Positions 55,569 to 62,923 of a DNA stretch of 64,000 nucleotides are shown here, in pieces. Each line of letters opens with the position of its first letter. Position 1 is the stretch's first letter. Below the pieces are notes generated by a model, which was given only the letters and a program-made list of their open reading frames with translations, was not told the origin of the DNA and did no database searches. The stretch covers positions 620,001 through 684,000 of the forward strand of contig NZ_FOWZ01000001.1 in assembly GCF_900115585.1 (NCBI RefSeq). The letters run 5' to 3'. The translations under genes were made by a program, and so were the position numbers. Origin of the DNA: Qipengyuania nanhaisediminis. GTDB taxonomy: Bacteria > Pseudomonadota > Alphaproteobacteria > Sphingomonadales > Sphingomonadaceae.

Positions 55569-57212
55569 TTGAACCAGAGCGACGTTACAAGCGAGAAGCC
55601 GATCGAAGCGTCGCCTCAACCGGATACCAAGGTCCCCGCCTACAGCTGGTATGCGCTGGGCGTTCTCGTCCTTGTATACGTTCTCAATTTCATCGACCGG
55701 CAGATTCTTTCGATCCTGGCCAATGACATCAAGGCCGACCTTGGTGTCGAGGACGACTATCTCGGATTTCTTTACGGGACTGCGTTCGCCGTCTTCTACG
55801 CTCTTTTCGGGATCCCGCTCGGCAAACTGGCCGACAGCTGGAAACGCATCCGGCTGATGACGATTGGCTTGGCACTGTGGTCGACAATGACTGCACTGTC
55901 GGGTTTTGCCAAGAATGCCGGGGCCTTAACAGCTGCGCGCGTAGGTGTTGGCGTGGGCGAGGCGACGGCCAGCCCTTCGGCTTATTCGTTGATCTCCGAT
56001 TGGTTTCCGGCGCGGCTGCGTGCAACTGCGCTCGCGATTTATTCGAGCGGCCTATACATCGGCGGTGGTATTTCGCTGCTAATCGGCGGACTCGTCGTCG
56101 AGAACTGGAACGAAGCTTATCCCGATGGTGGTCCATTAGGTCTCGTCGGATGGCAGGCAGCGTTCCTGTCGGTGGGTATTCCCGGACTTCTGCTCGCGCT
56201 TTGGGTCCTGACCCTGCGAGAACCGGTGCGCGGAGAAATCGACGGCCTGCCCACTCCGGAAAATCCGCATCCGTTCCGCGGCTTCTTCCAGGAACTCTTC
56301 CAGGTCATCCCCCCGTTCACACTGCTTGGAGCGTTTCAACGTGGAATTGGTGCCTTCGCCGTCAATGTCGCCGGGCTTGTCGCCTTTGCTGTCATTGCGG
56401 TCTTCCTGACATCAATCACCCCCGGGGCCTCGGCCTATTTGTCGGACGCGGTAGGACTGACCGCGGCCGGTGTGCCCGTAAGCGACCAGTGGCTCTTCCT
56501 CGGAGTTGGATACTACGCTGTCTTCAGCTGGGCGACCGCGCTGTACACACGTGATCTTCCGACCTTCCGCCTGACCTGGGGCTCGCCCGCGTTCCTCAGC
56601 GTCGTGCTGGGCTACGGCACGGTAGCATTCATGGCTTATGCAGCGTCCTATTGGGGCGCGCCCTATGCGGAGCGTGTCCTCGGGGCCGACAAAACGGATC
56701 TTGGCTGGTTTCTTGGCGCACCCTCTGCGGTCGCAGGTTTTCTCGGAGTGATCCTGGGTGGACGCATGGCAGACTATTTGCTCGAGAAATTCCAGAACGG
56801 TCGCGTGATGGTCATCCTGTTCGGGCTGCTCGCTTCGCTTCCGCCGATCGTCGTCGCGTACACTACCGACAGTCTGACGGTTTTCTATGTGGCTAGCTTC
56901 TTTGCGCAGATGACCGGCGCTTCGGCGCTCGGCGCTGCGGCTGCCAGCAGCCAGGCGCTGGTTCTGCCCCGCATGCGTGGAATGGCGACAGCCATCTTCT
57001 TCCTGTCGACCACCTTGATCGGACTGGGCATCGGGCCGTTCCTTGCAGGATATGTCTCGGCCGTCAGCCCCGGAGGGTTGAGCACCGGGATGCTGACCAC
57101 GCTGGTGGCTGCACCCTTTGGCTTCGTGCTGTTGCTCGCCGCGCTTAAGCTTGTTCCGGCGGCGGGCGCCTCGGTGCTCGAGCGCGCCCGCGCGGCCGGC
57201 GAGGCAGTCTGA
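55569..57212 (+). CDS. MFS transporter, spinster-like, enlarged
   Basis: A 547-residue major-facilitator protein. The N-terminal half shows LNFIDRQILSILANDIK, PLGKLADSWKR (motif A-like) and GVGEATASPSAYSLI, typical of the spinster-like branch. It is about 100 residues longer than most such transporters; the extra length lies in the middle (about 245-330), where two additional hydrophobic segments appear. Start TTG 55569, 4 nt after queC. Substrate unknown. Confidence 0.85.
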   Translation: MNQSDVTSEKPIEASPQPDTKVPAYSWYALGVLVLVYVLNFIDRQILSILANDIKADLGVEDDYLGFLYGTAFAVFYALFGIPLGKLADSWKRIRLMTIGLALWSTMTALSGFAKNAGALTAARVGVGVGEATASPSAYSLISDWFPARLRATALAIYSSGLYIGGGISLLIGGLVVENWNEAYPDGGPLGLVGWQAAFLSVGIPGLLLALWVLTLREPVRGEIDGLPTPENPHPFRGFFQELFQVIPPFTLLGAFQRGIGAFAVNVAGLVAFAVIAVFLTSITPGASAYLSDAVGLTAAGVPVSDQWLFLGVGYYAVFSWATALYTRDLPTFRLTWGSPAFLSVVLGYGTVAFMAYAASYWGAPYAERVLGADKTDLGWFLGAPSAVAGFLGVILGGRMADYLLEKFQNGRVMVILFGLLASLPPIVVAYTTDSLTVFYVASFFAQMTGASALGAAAASSQALVLPRMRGMATAIFFLSTTLIGLGIGPFLAGYVSAVSPGGLSTGMLTTLVAAPFGFVLLLAALKLVPAAGASVLERARAAGEAV

Positions 57213-57220
57213 GAGGTATT

Positions 57221-57754
57221 CTAGCTGGCGGCTTTGATGACACCGCAGGCGATGCGCGAACCGGCATCGCCTGCCGGATCGCTGCGATAATCGTCAGGTC
57301 CTGCGTGGATCATGACCGCAGTGCCGTCTGCGTCGAATATATCGCCAAGAACGTCGCCGGCCGAACCTGACAAGTCATACTGGGCGGTCGCACGTCCTGT
57401 GTCGTTCGCTACCAGATTCGGTAGATCGCCAAGGTGTTTGCCGGCGGGATTGTCACTCCCGTGCTCGCGTCCTGCAGGGTTGAGATGGCCCCCTGCGCTT
57501 TGGAAGCCGGGGCTTTCGCATTTGCCGGTGGTATGAAGGTGGAAGCCGTGCGGGCCTGGTTCGAGGCCGGTGACCGCTACTCCCATGGTAACTCCATCAC
57601 TGTCCGAGAAAAGCTGGACTGTTCCGGCGGGCAGCCCGTTTGCGAAAGTGAGTGTAGCGCTGCCCACCCGTTCGGTCGGCAGGCTGCCGTAGCTCGAGCA
57701 GGCGCCGAGCTGGAGTGCTGCGGATATCGCGACGAGGGCTTTTGCGTATTTCAT
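57221..57754 (-). CDS. sodC: Cu/Zn superoxide dismutase, lipoprotein form
   Basis: A 177-residue periplasm-facing enzyme dismutating superoxide. Copper/zinc ligands are in HGFHLHTTGKCE, AGGHLNPAGREHG and VMIHAGPDDY; the disulfide partner Cys is in RIACGVI. The signal sequence ends LGACSS, a lipobox, so it is probably anchored in a membrane. It lies downstream of ompA, behind the ompA terminator. Confidence 0.93.
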   Translation of the reverse strand: MKYAKALVAISAALQLGACSSYGSLPTERVGSATLTFANGLPAGTVQLFSDSDGVTMGVAVTGLEPGPHGFHLHTTGKCESPGFQSAGGHLNPAGREHGSDNPAGKHLGDLPNLVANDTGRATAQYDLSGSAGDVLGDIFDADGTAVMIHAGPDDYRSDPAGDAGSRIACGVIKAAS

Positions 57755-57794
57755 TCCGGGATCCCTTGTTCATTGAGAAGACAAGGGACCAACG

Positions 57795-57821
57795 AAAAAG
57801 GGGCCGGATTGCTCCGGCCCC
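57795..57821 (-). terminator. Rho-independent terminator of ompA
   Basis: On the minus strand a 9-bp GC stem (57813-57821 with 57800-57808), loop GCAA, then five Ts. It lies 28 nt beyond the ompA stop. Confidence 0.87.
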
Positions 57822-57849
57822 TAATCCTGTTTTCACTCGGTGAGTGAAA

Positions 57850-58983
57850 TTACATGCCCGAACCCGGACCGTAGGTGACTTCCACACGACGGTTCTGGAG
57901 TTCGCGAACGCCGTCGGCGGTCGGAACGCGCAGCTGCGATTCGCCGAAGGCTTCGCTGCTGATGCGACCATCGGGAATGCCGCGTGCGGTCAGGTAATCA
58001 CGGACCGACGAGTTACGACGCTCGGCGAGACCCATGTTGTACTGAGCCGAACCCGACGTATCGGTGTGACCCGCCAGCATGACCGAAGCCATGCCGCAGT
58101 TGGCGTATGCCGAGACTGCGTTGTCGAGGATCGTTGCCGCTTCCGGAGTGATGTCCGACTCGTCCCAGTTAAAGAAGACGATGTACGGGCCCTGCTGGCA
58201 AACCGGAGCCGGCGGCGGCGGCGGCGGCGGCGGAGGCGGCGGGGGCGGAGGAGGCGGCGGCGGCGGCGGCGGCGGGGGCGGCGGAGGAGTAGGCGCACCG
58301 AAGTTGTAGGTGAGCGTACCCATCAGCGAGTGCGTGCGCAGCTTGCCGTCGAGAGCGCGGCCGCCGAGATCGACAACTTGGACGTCTTCAGCGGTGAACA
58401 TGCGATAACGCAGGCCAACGTCGAGATTGTCGTTCAGCGGAGCATTGATGCCAGCAAGAAGCTGCCATGCGATGTCGCTGCTCGAATCGTCGATCGAGGG
58501 ACTTCCCGCGCTTGCGATACGTCCTTCGACACTAGTGCGAGCAACACCGATACCGCCACCAGCGTAGAGCTGGAGGCCATCATCGGGACCGAAGTCGAAC
58601 AGGCCGTTCAGCATGAAGCTGAGCGAGTTGATGCTACCGACAGCGGCGGTCTCACCAGCCGGAGCGATAGCTCCTGAAGCGTTTGCGAGGCCCGTAGCGC
58701 CCACATCGACGCTTTCGACATTCGCATCGCGATAGCTTACTTCAGCTTCGAGGCGGAACGCACCGAAGTCGTATCCGACGTAACCACCACCGTCATAGCC
58801 GGTGTCGGTATCTACGATGAGCGTATCGACCGTTGCGTCGTCTTCATCAAGAAGGTTGAGATCGAGATCTTCAGCGATCATCGGGCCGAATTCGGCGCCG
58901 ATGTACCACGAATTGTCTCGTGCGAGGGCAGGCGATGCAAGGGCCGTAGAGGCCATCGCCATTCCTAGGACGAAATTCCGCAT
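57850..58983 (-). CDS. OmpA-family outer-membrane protein with polyproline hinge
   Basis: A 377-residue protein: signal peptide (about 1-21), an eight-stranded barrel-type N-terminal domain (about 25-230), a run of 26 consecutive prolines, then the C-terminal OmpA peptidoglycan-binding domain (VFFNWDESDITPEA, AGHTDTSGS, NRRVEVTYG). It ties the outer membrane to the cell wall. The Pro tract is encoded by CCG, CCC and CCT codons, so it is not a simple slippage run but is long for this family. Confidence 0.92.
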   Translation of the reverse strand: MRNFVLGMAMASTALASPALARDNSWYIGAEFGPMIAEDLDLNLLDEDDATVDTLIVDTDTGYDGGGYVGYDFGAFRLEAEVSYRDANVESVDVGATGLANASGAIAPAGETAAVGSINSLSFMLNGLFDFGPDDGLQLYAGGGIGVARTSVEGRIASAGSPSIDDSSSDIAWQLLAGINAPLNDNLDVGLRYRMFTAEDVQVVDLGGRALDGKLRTHSLMGTLTYNFGAPTPPPPPPPPPPPPPPPPPPPPPPPPPPAPVCQQGPYIVFFNWDESDITPEAATILDNAVSAYANCGMASVMLAGHTDTSGSAQYNMGLAERRNSSVRDYLTARGIPDGRISSEAFGESQLRVPTADGVRELQNRRVEVTYGPGSGM

Positions 58984-59027
58984 TATTTATTTCCCCTTTT
59001 TGCGAATTGGAGCCACCGAGTGGTGGT

Positions 59028-59056
59028 TATCTAACTTTCCCGTTCACACGTGGCAA
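59028..59056 (-). promoter_or_regulatory. ompA promoter
   Basis: Minus-strand TTGCCA (59056-59051), a 17-nt spacer and TAGATA (59033-59028), placed 45 nt before the ATG. The resulting leader (~38 nt) contains a small hairpin. Confidence 0.55.
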
Positions 59057-59066
59057 GCAAGCATTG

Positions 59067-59102
59067 GACGGGAACTGTTGCAAGAATGTCGCGATTCCCG
59101 TC
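59067..59102. repeat. Inverted repeat upstream of the ompA promoter
   Basis: GACGGGAA and TTCCCGTC are perfect inverted copies 20 nt apart, just upstream of the -35. This is a plausible binding site for a response regulator. Confidence 0.5.
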
Positions 59103-59114
59103 GAAATACAAAGC

Positions 59115-59142
59115 TGTCCGAGCGATATCTCACCCTCGGACA
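59115..59142. repeat. Second inverted repeat between ompA and the phage remnant
   Basis: TGTCCGAG and CTCGGACA are perfect inverted copies with a 12-nt loop. It may end the short minus-strand transcript from the remnant or be another operator. Confidence 0.45.
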
Positions 59143-59180
59143 TCACTCAAACGACATCCTGCGAAGACGGTTCCGAACAA

Positions 59181-59495
59181 TCAAGGGAATAAGCCGTGCT
59201 GCCTCAGTATCGCGACCAATTCCTCGATAGCCGTTCTTGCTTCCGCATCTATGGTATTGCCACCGGAAGGCAGCGTGGGTGCCTGATGGCGTACCCACCC
59301 ATCCCGGTACACCAGCGATCCCGCGGTTTGCCGATCGTAGACGATCAGGCCGTGGTACGGGGCCACGAAGGTCCATTGACCATCGATCCATCCAGCTATC
59401 GAGCCTTCCCTCCCGGTCCACTCATCGCTCGGTTGGGCGCCGACAATGTAGCAAGCTCCGGGTTCCGGCGAGGCCGGAGGCGACGATAAAATTGC
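59181..59495 (-). pseudogene. DUF2793 C-terminal fragment (phage or GTA tail-associated), no start codon
   Basis: About 104 residues in the frame ending at 59181 match the DUF2793 layout: PPASPEPGACYIVG, SDEWTGREGSIAGWIDGQW and FVAPYHGLIVYD. DUF2793 proteins lie at the tail end of prophage and gene-transfer-agent clusters in Sphingomonadales and Rhodobacterales. The usual N-terminal half is missing and no start precedes the fragment in frame; the upstream sequence in that frame is antisense-quality filler overlapping the terminase-like gene. It looks like a decayed remnant joined by deletion. Confidence 0.6.
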
Positions 59496-59941
59496 CTGGC
59501 AGGGGCCGGATCGCGAAGGTATCCGAGCACTTCCATTTCCAGATTGGTATATCCTTCGAACAGCGCGGCGCGCCAGTCGGCGGCGAAGTCGTCGCAGCTG
59601 CGACGGGTGCGATAGGCCACACGCGGGGCGATATCCGCCTGTCTTGCCGAGCCTGCGACATTGGACGTTTCCGCAAGCGCATCGAGGAAGACGCGTTTCC
59701 ACTGGCGCGGGGCGGTGCGCTCCTCGCTGTTGCGGATGCGCTTGCTTTTCCCGCTGTTGTAGGCGGCGAGCGCTTGTTTCCATTCCGCATCGAAGGATGC
59801 ACTGACCTTGCGCCGGTTATAGGGCGGCCCGGTGGTTATTCCGGCGGCATGCGCAGCTGCATTGACCTTGCCGTTTTCGCGCAATGCCTTGAGGAACGCG
59901 GCTTCCCAGGCGTGGCGGGCAGAAGATCGTGATTTTCCCAT
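59396..59941 (-). CDS. Terminase small subunit-like protein with a foreign C-terminus
   Basis: A 181-residue protein with two tandem helix-turn-helix repeats: residues about 12-60 (FLKALRENGKVNAAAHAAGI...DAEWKQAL) and 81-127 (FLDALAETSNVAGSARQADI...AADWRAAL), as in phage/GTA small terminases that bind packaging sites. Similarity stops near residue 144 (YLRDP), and the last ~37 residues are the out-of-frame reading of the DUF2793 fragment. GGGAGGGAG precedes ATG 59941, and a promoter lies upstream, so the product may still be made. I see no large terminase, portal or capsid gene. Confidence 0.62.
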   Translation of the reverse strand: MGKSRSSARHAWEAAFLKALRENGKVNAAAHAAGITTGPPYNRRKVSASFDAEWKQALAAYNSGKSKRIRNSEERTAPRQWKRVFLDALAETSNVAGSARQADIAPRVAYRTRRSCDDFAADWRAALFEGYTNLEMEVLGYLRDPAPARQFYRRLRPRRNPELATLSAPNRAMSGPGGKAR

Positions 59942-59973
59942 GGCTCCCTCCCGATCCGGCGGACGCATGAAAC

Positions 59974-60001
59974 GCAAAAGGGCGACCTGCCGGCCGCCCT
60001 T
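59974..60001 (-). terminator. Leader hairpin/attenuator before the terminase-like gene
   Basis: Minus-strand AAGGGCG (60001-59995), a 10-nt loop and CGCCCTT (59984-59978) followed by a T-rich stretch (TTTTGCGTTT). It lies between the promoter at 60034-60062 and the gene, so it could end transcription early. Confidence 0.5.
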
Positions 60002-60033
60002 CGGAGTGAATCACACTATCGCGATGTTTCATT

Positions 60034-60062
60034 TGTCTAGCCAAATAGCGCCACGATGTCAA
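60034..60062 (-). promoter_or_regulatory. Strong sigma-70-type promoter candidate
   Basis: Minus-strand TTGACA (perfect, 60062-60057), a 17-nt spacer and TAGACA (60039-60034), in an AT-rich patch. It would start RNA near 60027, giving either an ~55-nt RNA ending at the hairpin or the terminase-like mRNA. Confidence 0.55.
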
Positions 60063-60154
60063 GAAAAAAGAACCAAATAGGTTATACGGTGACGCTTGCC
60101 TACACAGTCCCGGTGCCTTAGGTCGCTGGCTTCGATTTCGAGGGTCACACGAAC

Positions 60155-60793
60155 ATGCTGCGCAGCCTCTACAACTGGACGATGGACAAGGCTGCGCACC
60201 CGCATGCGGTCTGGTGGCTGGCATTCTTCTGCTTCGTGGAATCGTCTTTTTTCCCGATCCCGCCGCATCCTCTGCTCGGCCTCATGTGCCTTGCCGAACC
60301 GAAGAAGGCGGTGAAGTTCGCTCTCGTCGCCACTCTGGCATCAGTCGCGGGTGCCTTGCTCGGCTATGCGATCGGGTGGGGCCTCTACGATACGGTCGGG
60401 GTCTGGCTTATCGGCGCGCTTGGCCTGACCGAGGCATTTCCCGTCGCGGCGTGCCATCTGCGCGAATACGACTTCGAGGCGATCCTGATCGCCGGAGCGA
60501 CGCCGGTGCCGTTCAAGCTGCTGACCATTACGGCGGGCTTTGTCGGCATGAACCTCGTCACTTTCGTTCTGTCGAGCCTGTTTGCCCGCGCCCTCATTTT
60601 CATGACGGTGGGCATCCTGTTCCGCGTCTTCGGCGCGCCGATCAAGCAGGTGATCGACAAGTACCTGGGCCTCGTCACCACGGCCTTCGTCGTCCTGGTG
60701 GTAGGCGGCGTGCTGGTCCTCACGCAGCTTGGCGGCAGCGAGGACGAGGAAGGCGGCGTGTGCAGCAGTCCGCCCGCCATCGAGGCCAGCTGA
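60155..60793 (+). CDS. YqaA/DedA-like (VTT-domain) membrane protein
   Basis: A 212-residue membrane protein of the VTT (SNARE-associated) family. Characteristic features are FFCFVESSFFPIPPHPLLG at the front and GATPVPFKLLTITAGF with re-entrant-helix glycines, plus about five hydrophobic segments. DedA relatives flip phospholipid or undecaprenyl phosphate; for YqaA forms this is unproven. It ends in an acidic, Cys-containing tail. GAGGG precedes the ATG by 10 nt. Confidence 0.83.
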   Translation: MLRSLYNWTMDKAAHPHAVWWLAFFCFVESSFFPIPPHPLLGLMCLAEPKKAVKFALVATLASVAGALLGYAIGWGLYDTVGVWLIGALGLTEAFPVAACHLREYDFEAILIAGATPVPFKLLTITAGFVGMNLVTFVLSSLFARALIFMTVGILFRVFGAPIKQVIDKYLGLVTTAFVVLVVGGVLVLTQLGGSEDEEGGVCSSPPAIEAS

Positions 60794-60794
60794 T

Positions 60795-61481
60795 CTAGTC
60801 CAACGCGAACTTCATCAACCGGTCGCGGTCGCGCACGATAATCGTGCCGTACCCGCGCTCGATCAGCCTTGCCTGTTGCAGGATCTTGAGCGCGGCGTTG
60901 GCCGTGACCCGTGTGATACCGAGCAGCTCTGCAAGTTCCTGCTGGGTGATTTCGACCCGGGCTTCGCGCCGGACCTCACCTGCCAGGTTGACGAGCAGCT
61001 CGGCCATTCTCGCCGGATTGGTCCCGCGCCGCATCCCTGCCAGCAGCGAAAGCGTGTCCTGCAATTGGTGAGAGAGGGCGCCCAATAGCGCTCTCATCGA
61101 CGCGGGGTAGTTGCCCAGCGCATCGAGGAAGCGGTGTGCCGATATGTGCCTCAGCGTGCTTTGCCCGCGCGACACGGCATCGACGATGCGGGGGCGGTTG
61201 GAGAATACCGCGAGCTCGCCATAGGAATCGCCTTTGCCAAGAAGGGCGACCGCGCGAAAATCTCCTTCGCGCAGGAACTGGCCGACCATGACCTCGCCGG
61301 CCTCGATCAGCCAGAAACCATCCGCCATCTCTCCGCGCTGCTGGATGATTTGGTCGTCCTCGTAGCGCCGCTCCGCCGACCCGCGCAGCAGGTGGGCCTG
61401 CAAGGCTGGATCGAGGCTGGAAAACAGCATGGGCGACACCAGCGAGCGCCGAGTCGGGTCAGAATGTAAAACATTTGACAT
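60795..61481 (-). CDS. Crp/Fnr-family transcriptional regulator
   Basis: A 228-residue regulator with an N-terminal cyclic-nucleotide-like barrel (about 20-125; GKGDSYGELAVFSNRPRIVDAV) and a C-terminal winged helix (about 160-225; TQQELAELLGITRVTANAALKIL). No Fnr-type cysteine cluster is present, and the Arg-Ser/Thr-Ala phosphate-binding motif is replaced, so cAMP binding is doubtful. ATG at complement 61479-61481. Divergent from the hydroxylase gene (49 nt), a likely target. Confidence 0.85.
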   Translation of the reverse strand: MSNVLHSDPTRRSLVSPMLFSSLDPALQAHLLRGSAERRYEDDQIIQQRGEMADGFWLIEAGEVMVGQFLREGDFRAVALLGKGDSYGELAVFSNRPRIVDAVSRGQSTLRHISAHRFLDALGNYPASMRALLGALSHQLQDTLSLLAGMRRGTNPARMAELLVNLAGEVRREARVEITQQELAELLGITRVTANAALKILQQARLIERGYGTIIVRDRDRLMKFALD

Positions 61482-61530
61482 TATTTCGCTTCGGTAAACG
61501 CTAGGCCGGGAATCGACAAGGGAGAGACCC

Positions 61531-62376
61531 ATGCCTGCTTCGACCATTGCGATCATCTGCATCTACCTCGGCTTCGCCTTGCTGGAGCTGTGGCGGACCA
61601 ACCTGTTCCGCAAATCCGAACAGACCCGCGACGATGGAATCGTGGAAGCGGTCAGCATGATCATGCTGCTCGGGCTAACCCAGCCTGTCGTTCTTTTTAC
61701 CTCGGCGACTCTCGCCGGAATGGTCGCCCCCCAATGGGAGGGCGCGCTGTCCGGCATCAATATCTTCCTTGCGATCGGCCTGTTCCTGATCCTCGACGAC
61801 ATGATGCAGTATTGGTGGCACCGCGCGAGCCACAGCTTTCACTGGCTCTACAACCTCCATCGCGCGCACCATAACGCGAAATACATGAGCGTGCGGCTCG
61901 TGTACCGAAACAACCTATTTTACTATGCGATGATGCCGGGCATCTGGCTGTCGGGTATCCTGATCTACCTCGGCCTTGGCTGGGTATATGCCGGGTATAT
62001 CGTGGTGAAGCTGCTGGTCATCACCGGCGCGCATTCCGACGTCGCCTGGGACAAGCCGCTCTACAAGATCAAGTGGCTCTCTCCCGTCATGTGGGTGGTC
62101 GAACGCACCATCTCGACCCCTGCCACGCACCATGCGCACCACGGCCGACACGCCGACGATCCGGCGGTGCAATACAAGGGTAATTACGGGAACCTGCTAT
62201 TCTTCTGGGACATGCTGTTCGGCACTGCGAAGATCACGCGCAGCTTCCCAAAGAGCTATGGCGTTGAAAACCTCGCGCCCGCCACATTGGGCCAGCAGCT
62301 TATGTGGCCGATCTTCCCCGAGAACCGGGAAATTGAACCTTCAGTTGGAGAGGAGGCGACCGCCAAGGTCGCCTGA
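61531..62376 (+). CDS. Fatty acid hydroxylase / sterol desaturase-family membrane enzyme (second)
   Basis: A 281-residue di-iron membrane enzyme with histidine boxes HRASH, HRAHHN and HHAHHGRH among about five hydrophobic segments. It is different enough from the 45936 protein to be an independent enzyme. It lies between a Crp/Fnr regulator and, on the other strand, osmC and spt. Sphingoid-base or other lipid hydroxylation is a reasonable but unproven guess. Confidence 0.87.
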   Translation: MPASTIAIICIYLGFALLELWRTNLFRKSEQTRDDGIVEAVSMIMLLGLTQPVVLFTSATLAGMVAPQWEGALSGINIFLAIGLFLILDDMMQYWWHRASHSFHWLYNLHRAHHNAKYMSVRLVYRNNLFYYAMMPGIWLSGILIYLGLGWVYAGYIVVKLLVITGAHSDVAWDKPLYKIKWLSPVMWVVERTISTPATHHAHHGRHADDPAVQYKGNYGNLLFFWDMLFGTAKITRSFPKSYGVENLAPATLGQQLMWPIFPENREIEPSVGEEATAKVA

Positions 62377-62379
62377 CGG

Positions 62380-62417
62380 GAAAGGCCGGCCGGTTCGCAA
62401 CCCCCGGCCGACCTTTC
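62380..62417. terminator. Hairpin between convergent genes (possible bidirectional terminator)
   Basis: GAAAGGCCGGCCGG and CCGGCCGACCTTTC form a 14-bp stem with one mismatch and a 10-nt loop. It lies directly after the hydroxylase and 17 nt beyond the osmC stop. T runs are short (three). Confidence 0.5.
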
Positions 62418-62433
62418 TCGCGAAGAACTGGTC

Positions 62434-62865
62434 TCAGCCTTCGAATTCGGTTTCGAGAGTGATGTCGCAGTTCAGCAGTCTCGAGATCGGACAGTTGGCC
62501 TTCGCATCGGCGGCCAGTTCTTCGAACTTGGCCTGGTCCATACCCTCGACCTTGCCCTTGGTCGACAACGCCGATTTCGTCACCGTAAATCCGCCGTCTT
62601 CCTTTTCGAGCGTGACTTCCGCGCTGGTGACGACGCTGCCATCGGTGAAGCCTGCTTCGGCCAGCTTGAATGACAGGGCCATGGTGAAACAGCTTGCATG
62701 GGCAGCGGCGACAAGCTCTTCCGGATTGGTGCCAGGCGCATCCTCGAACCTGGTATTGAAGCCATAAGGCTGGGCCGCAAGTGCGCCCGACCCGGTTGAG
62801 ACATGTCCTTTGCCGTCCTTGCCAAGGCCTTCGTATGTCGCGCTGCCGCTATTGGTCGTCTTCAT
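62434..62865 (-). CDS. OsmC/Ohr-family peroxide-detoxifying protein
   Basis: A 143-residue OsmC-type thiol peroxidase. The two redox cysteines are in HASCFTMALS and ANCPISRLL, with the Glu in NPEELVAAA. It reduces organic hydroperoxides, likely via lipoyl proteins. ATG at complement 62863-62865 follows AAGGAG by 9 nt; an upstream ATG six codons earlier overlaps that ribosome site. Transcribed after spt. Confidence 0.9.
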   Translation of the reverse strand: MKTTNSGSATYEGLGKDGKGHVSTGSGALAAQPYGFNTRFEDAPGTNPEELVAAAHASCFTMALSFKLAEAGFTDGSVVTSAEVTLEKEDGGFTVTKSALSTKGKVEGMDQAKFEELAADAKANCPISRLLNCDITLETEFEG

Positions 62866-62897
62866 CTGATCGTTCTCCTTCATGGAAGGAGACGAGC

Positions 62898-62921
62898 AGG
62901 CGGGGATGCGCGTTCCCGCCT
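62898..62921 (-). other. Hairpin between spt and osmC
   Basis: AGGCGGG and CCCGCCT form a 7-bp stem with a 10-nt loop just beyond the spt stop. No T run follows, so it is probably a processing or stability structure rather than a terminator. Confidence 0.4.
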
Positions 62922-62923
62922 GG

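Noticed and set aside
58206..58290. GGC-rich repeat as a microsatellite
   Set aside because: It is the coding polyproline hinge of an OmpA protein; codons are mixed.
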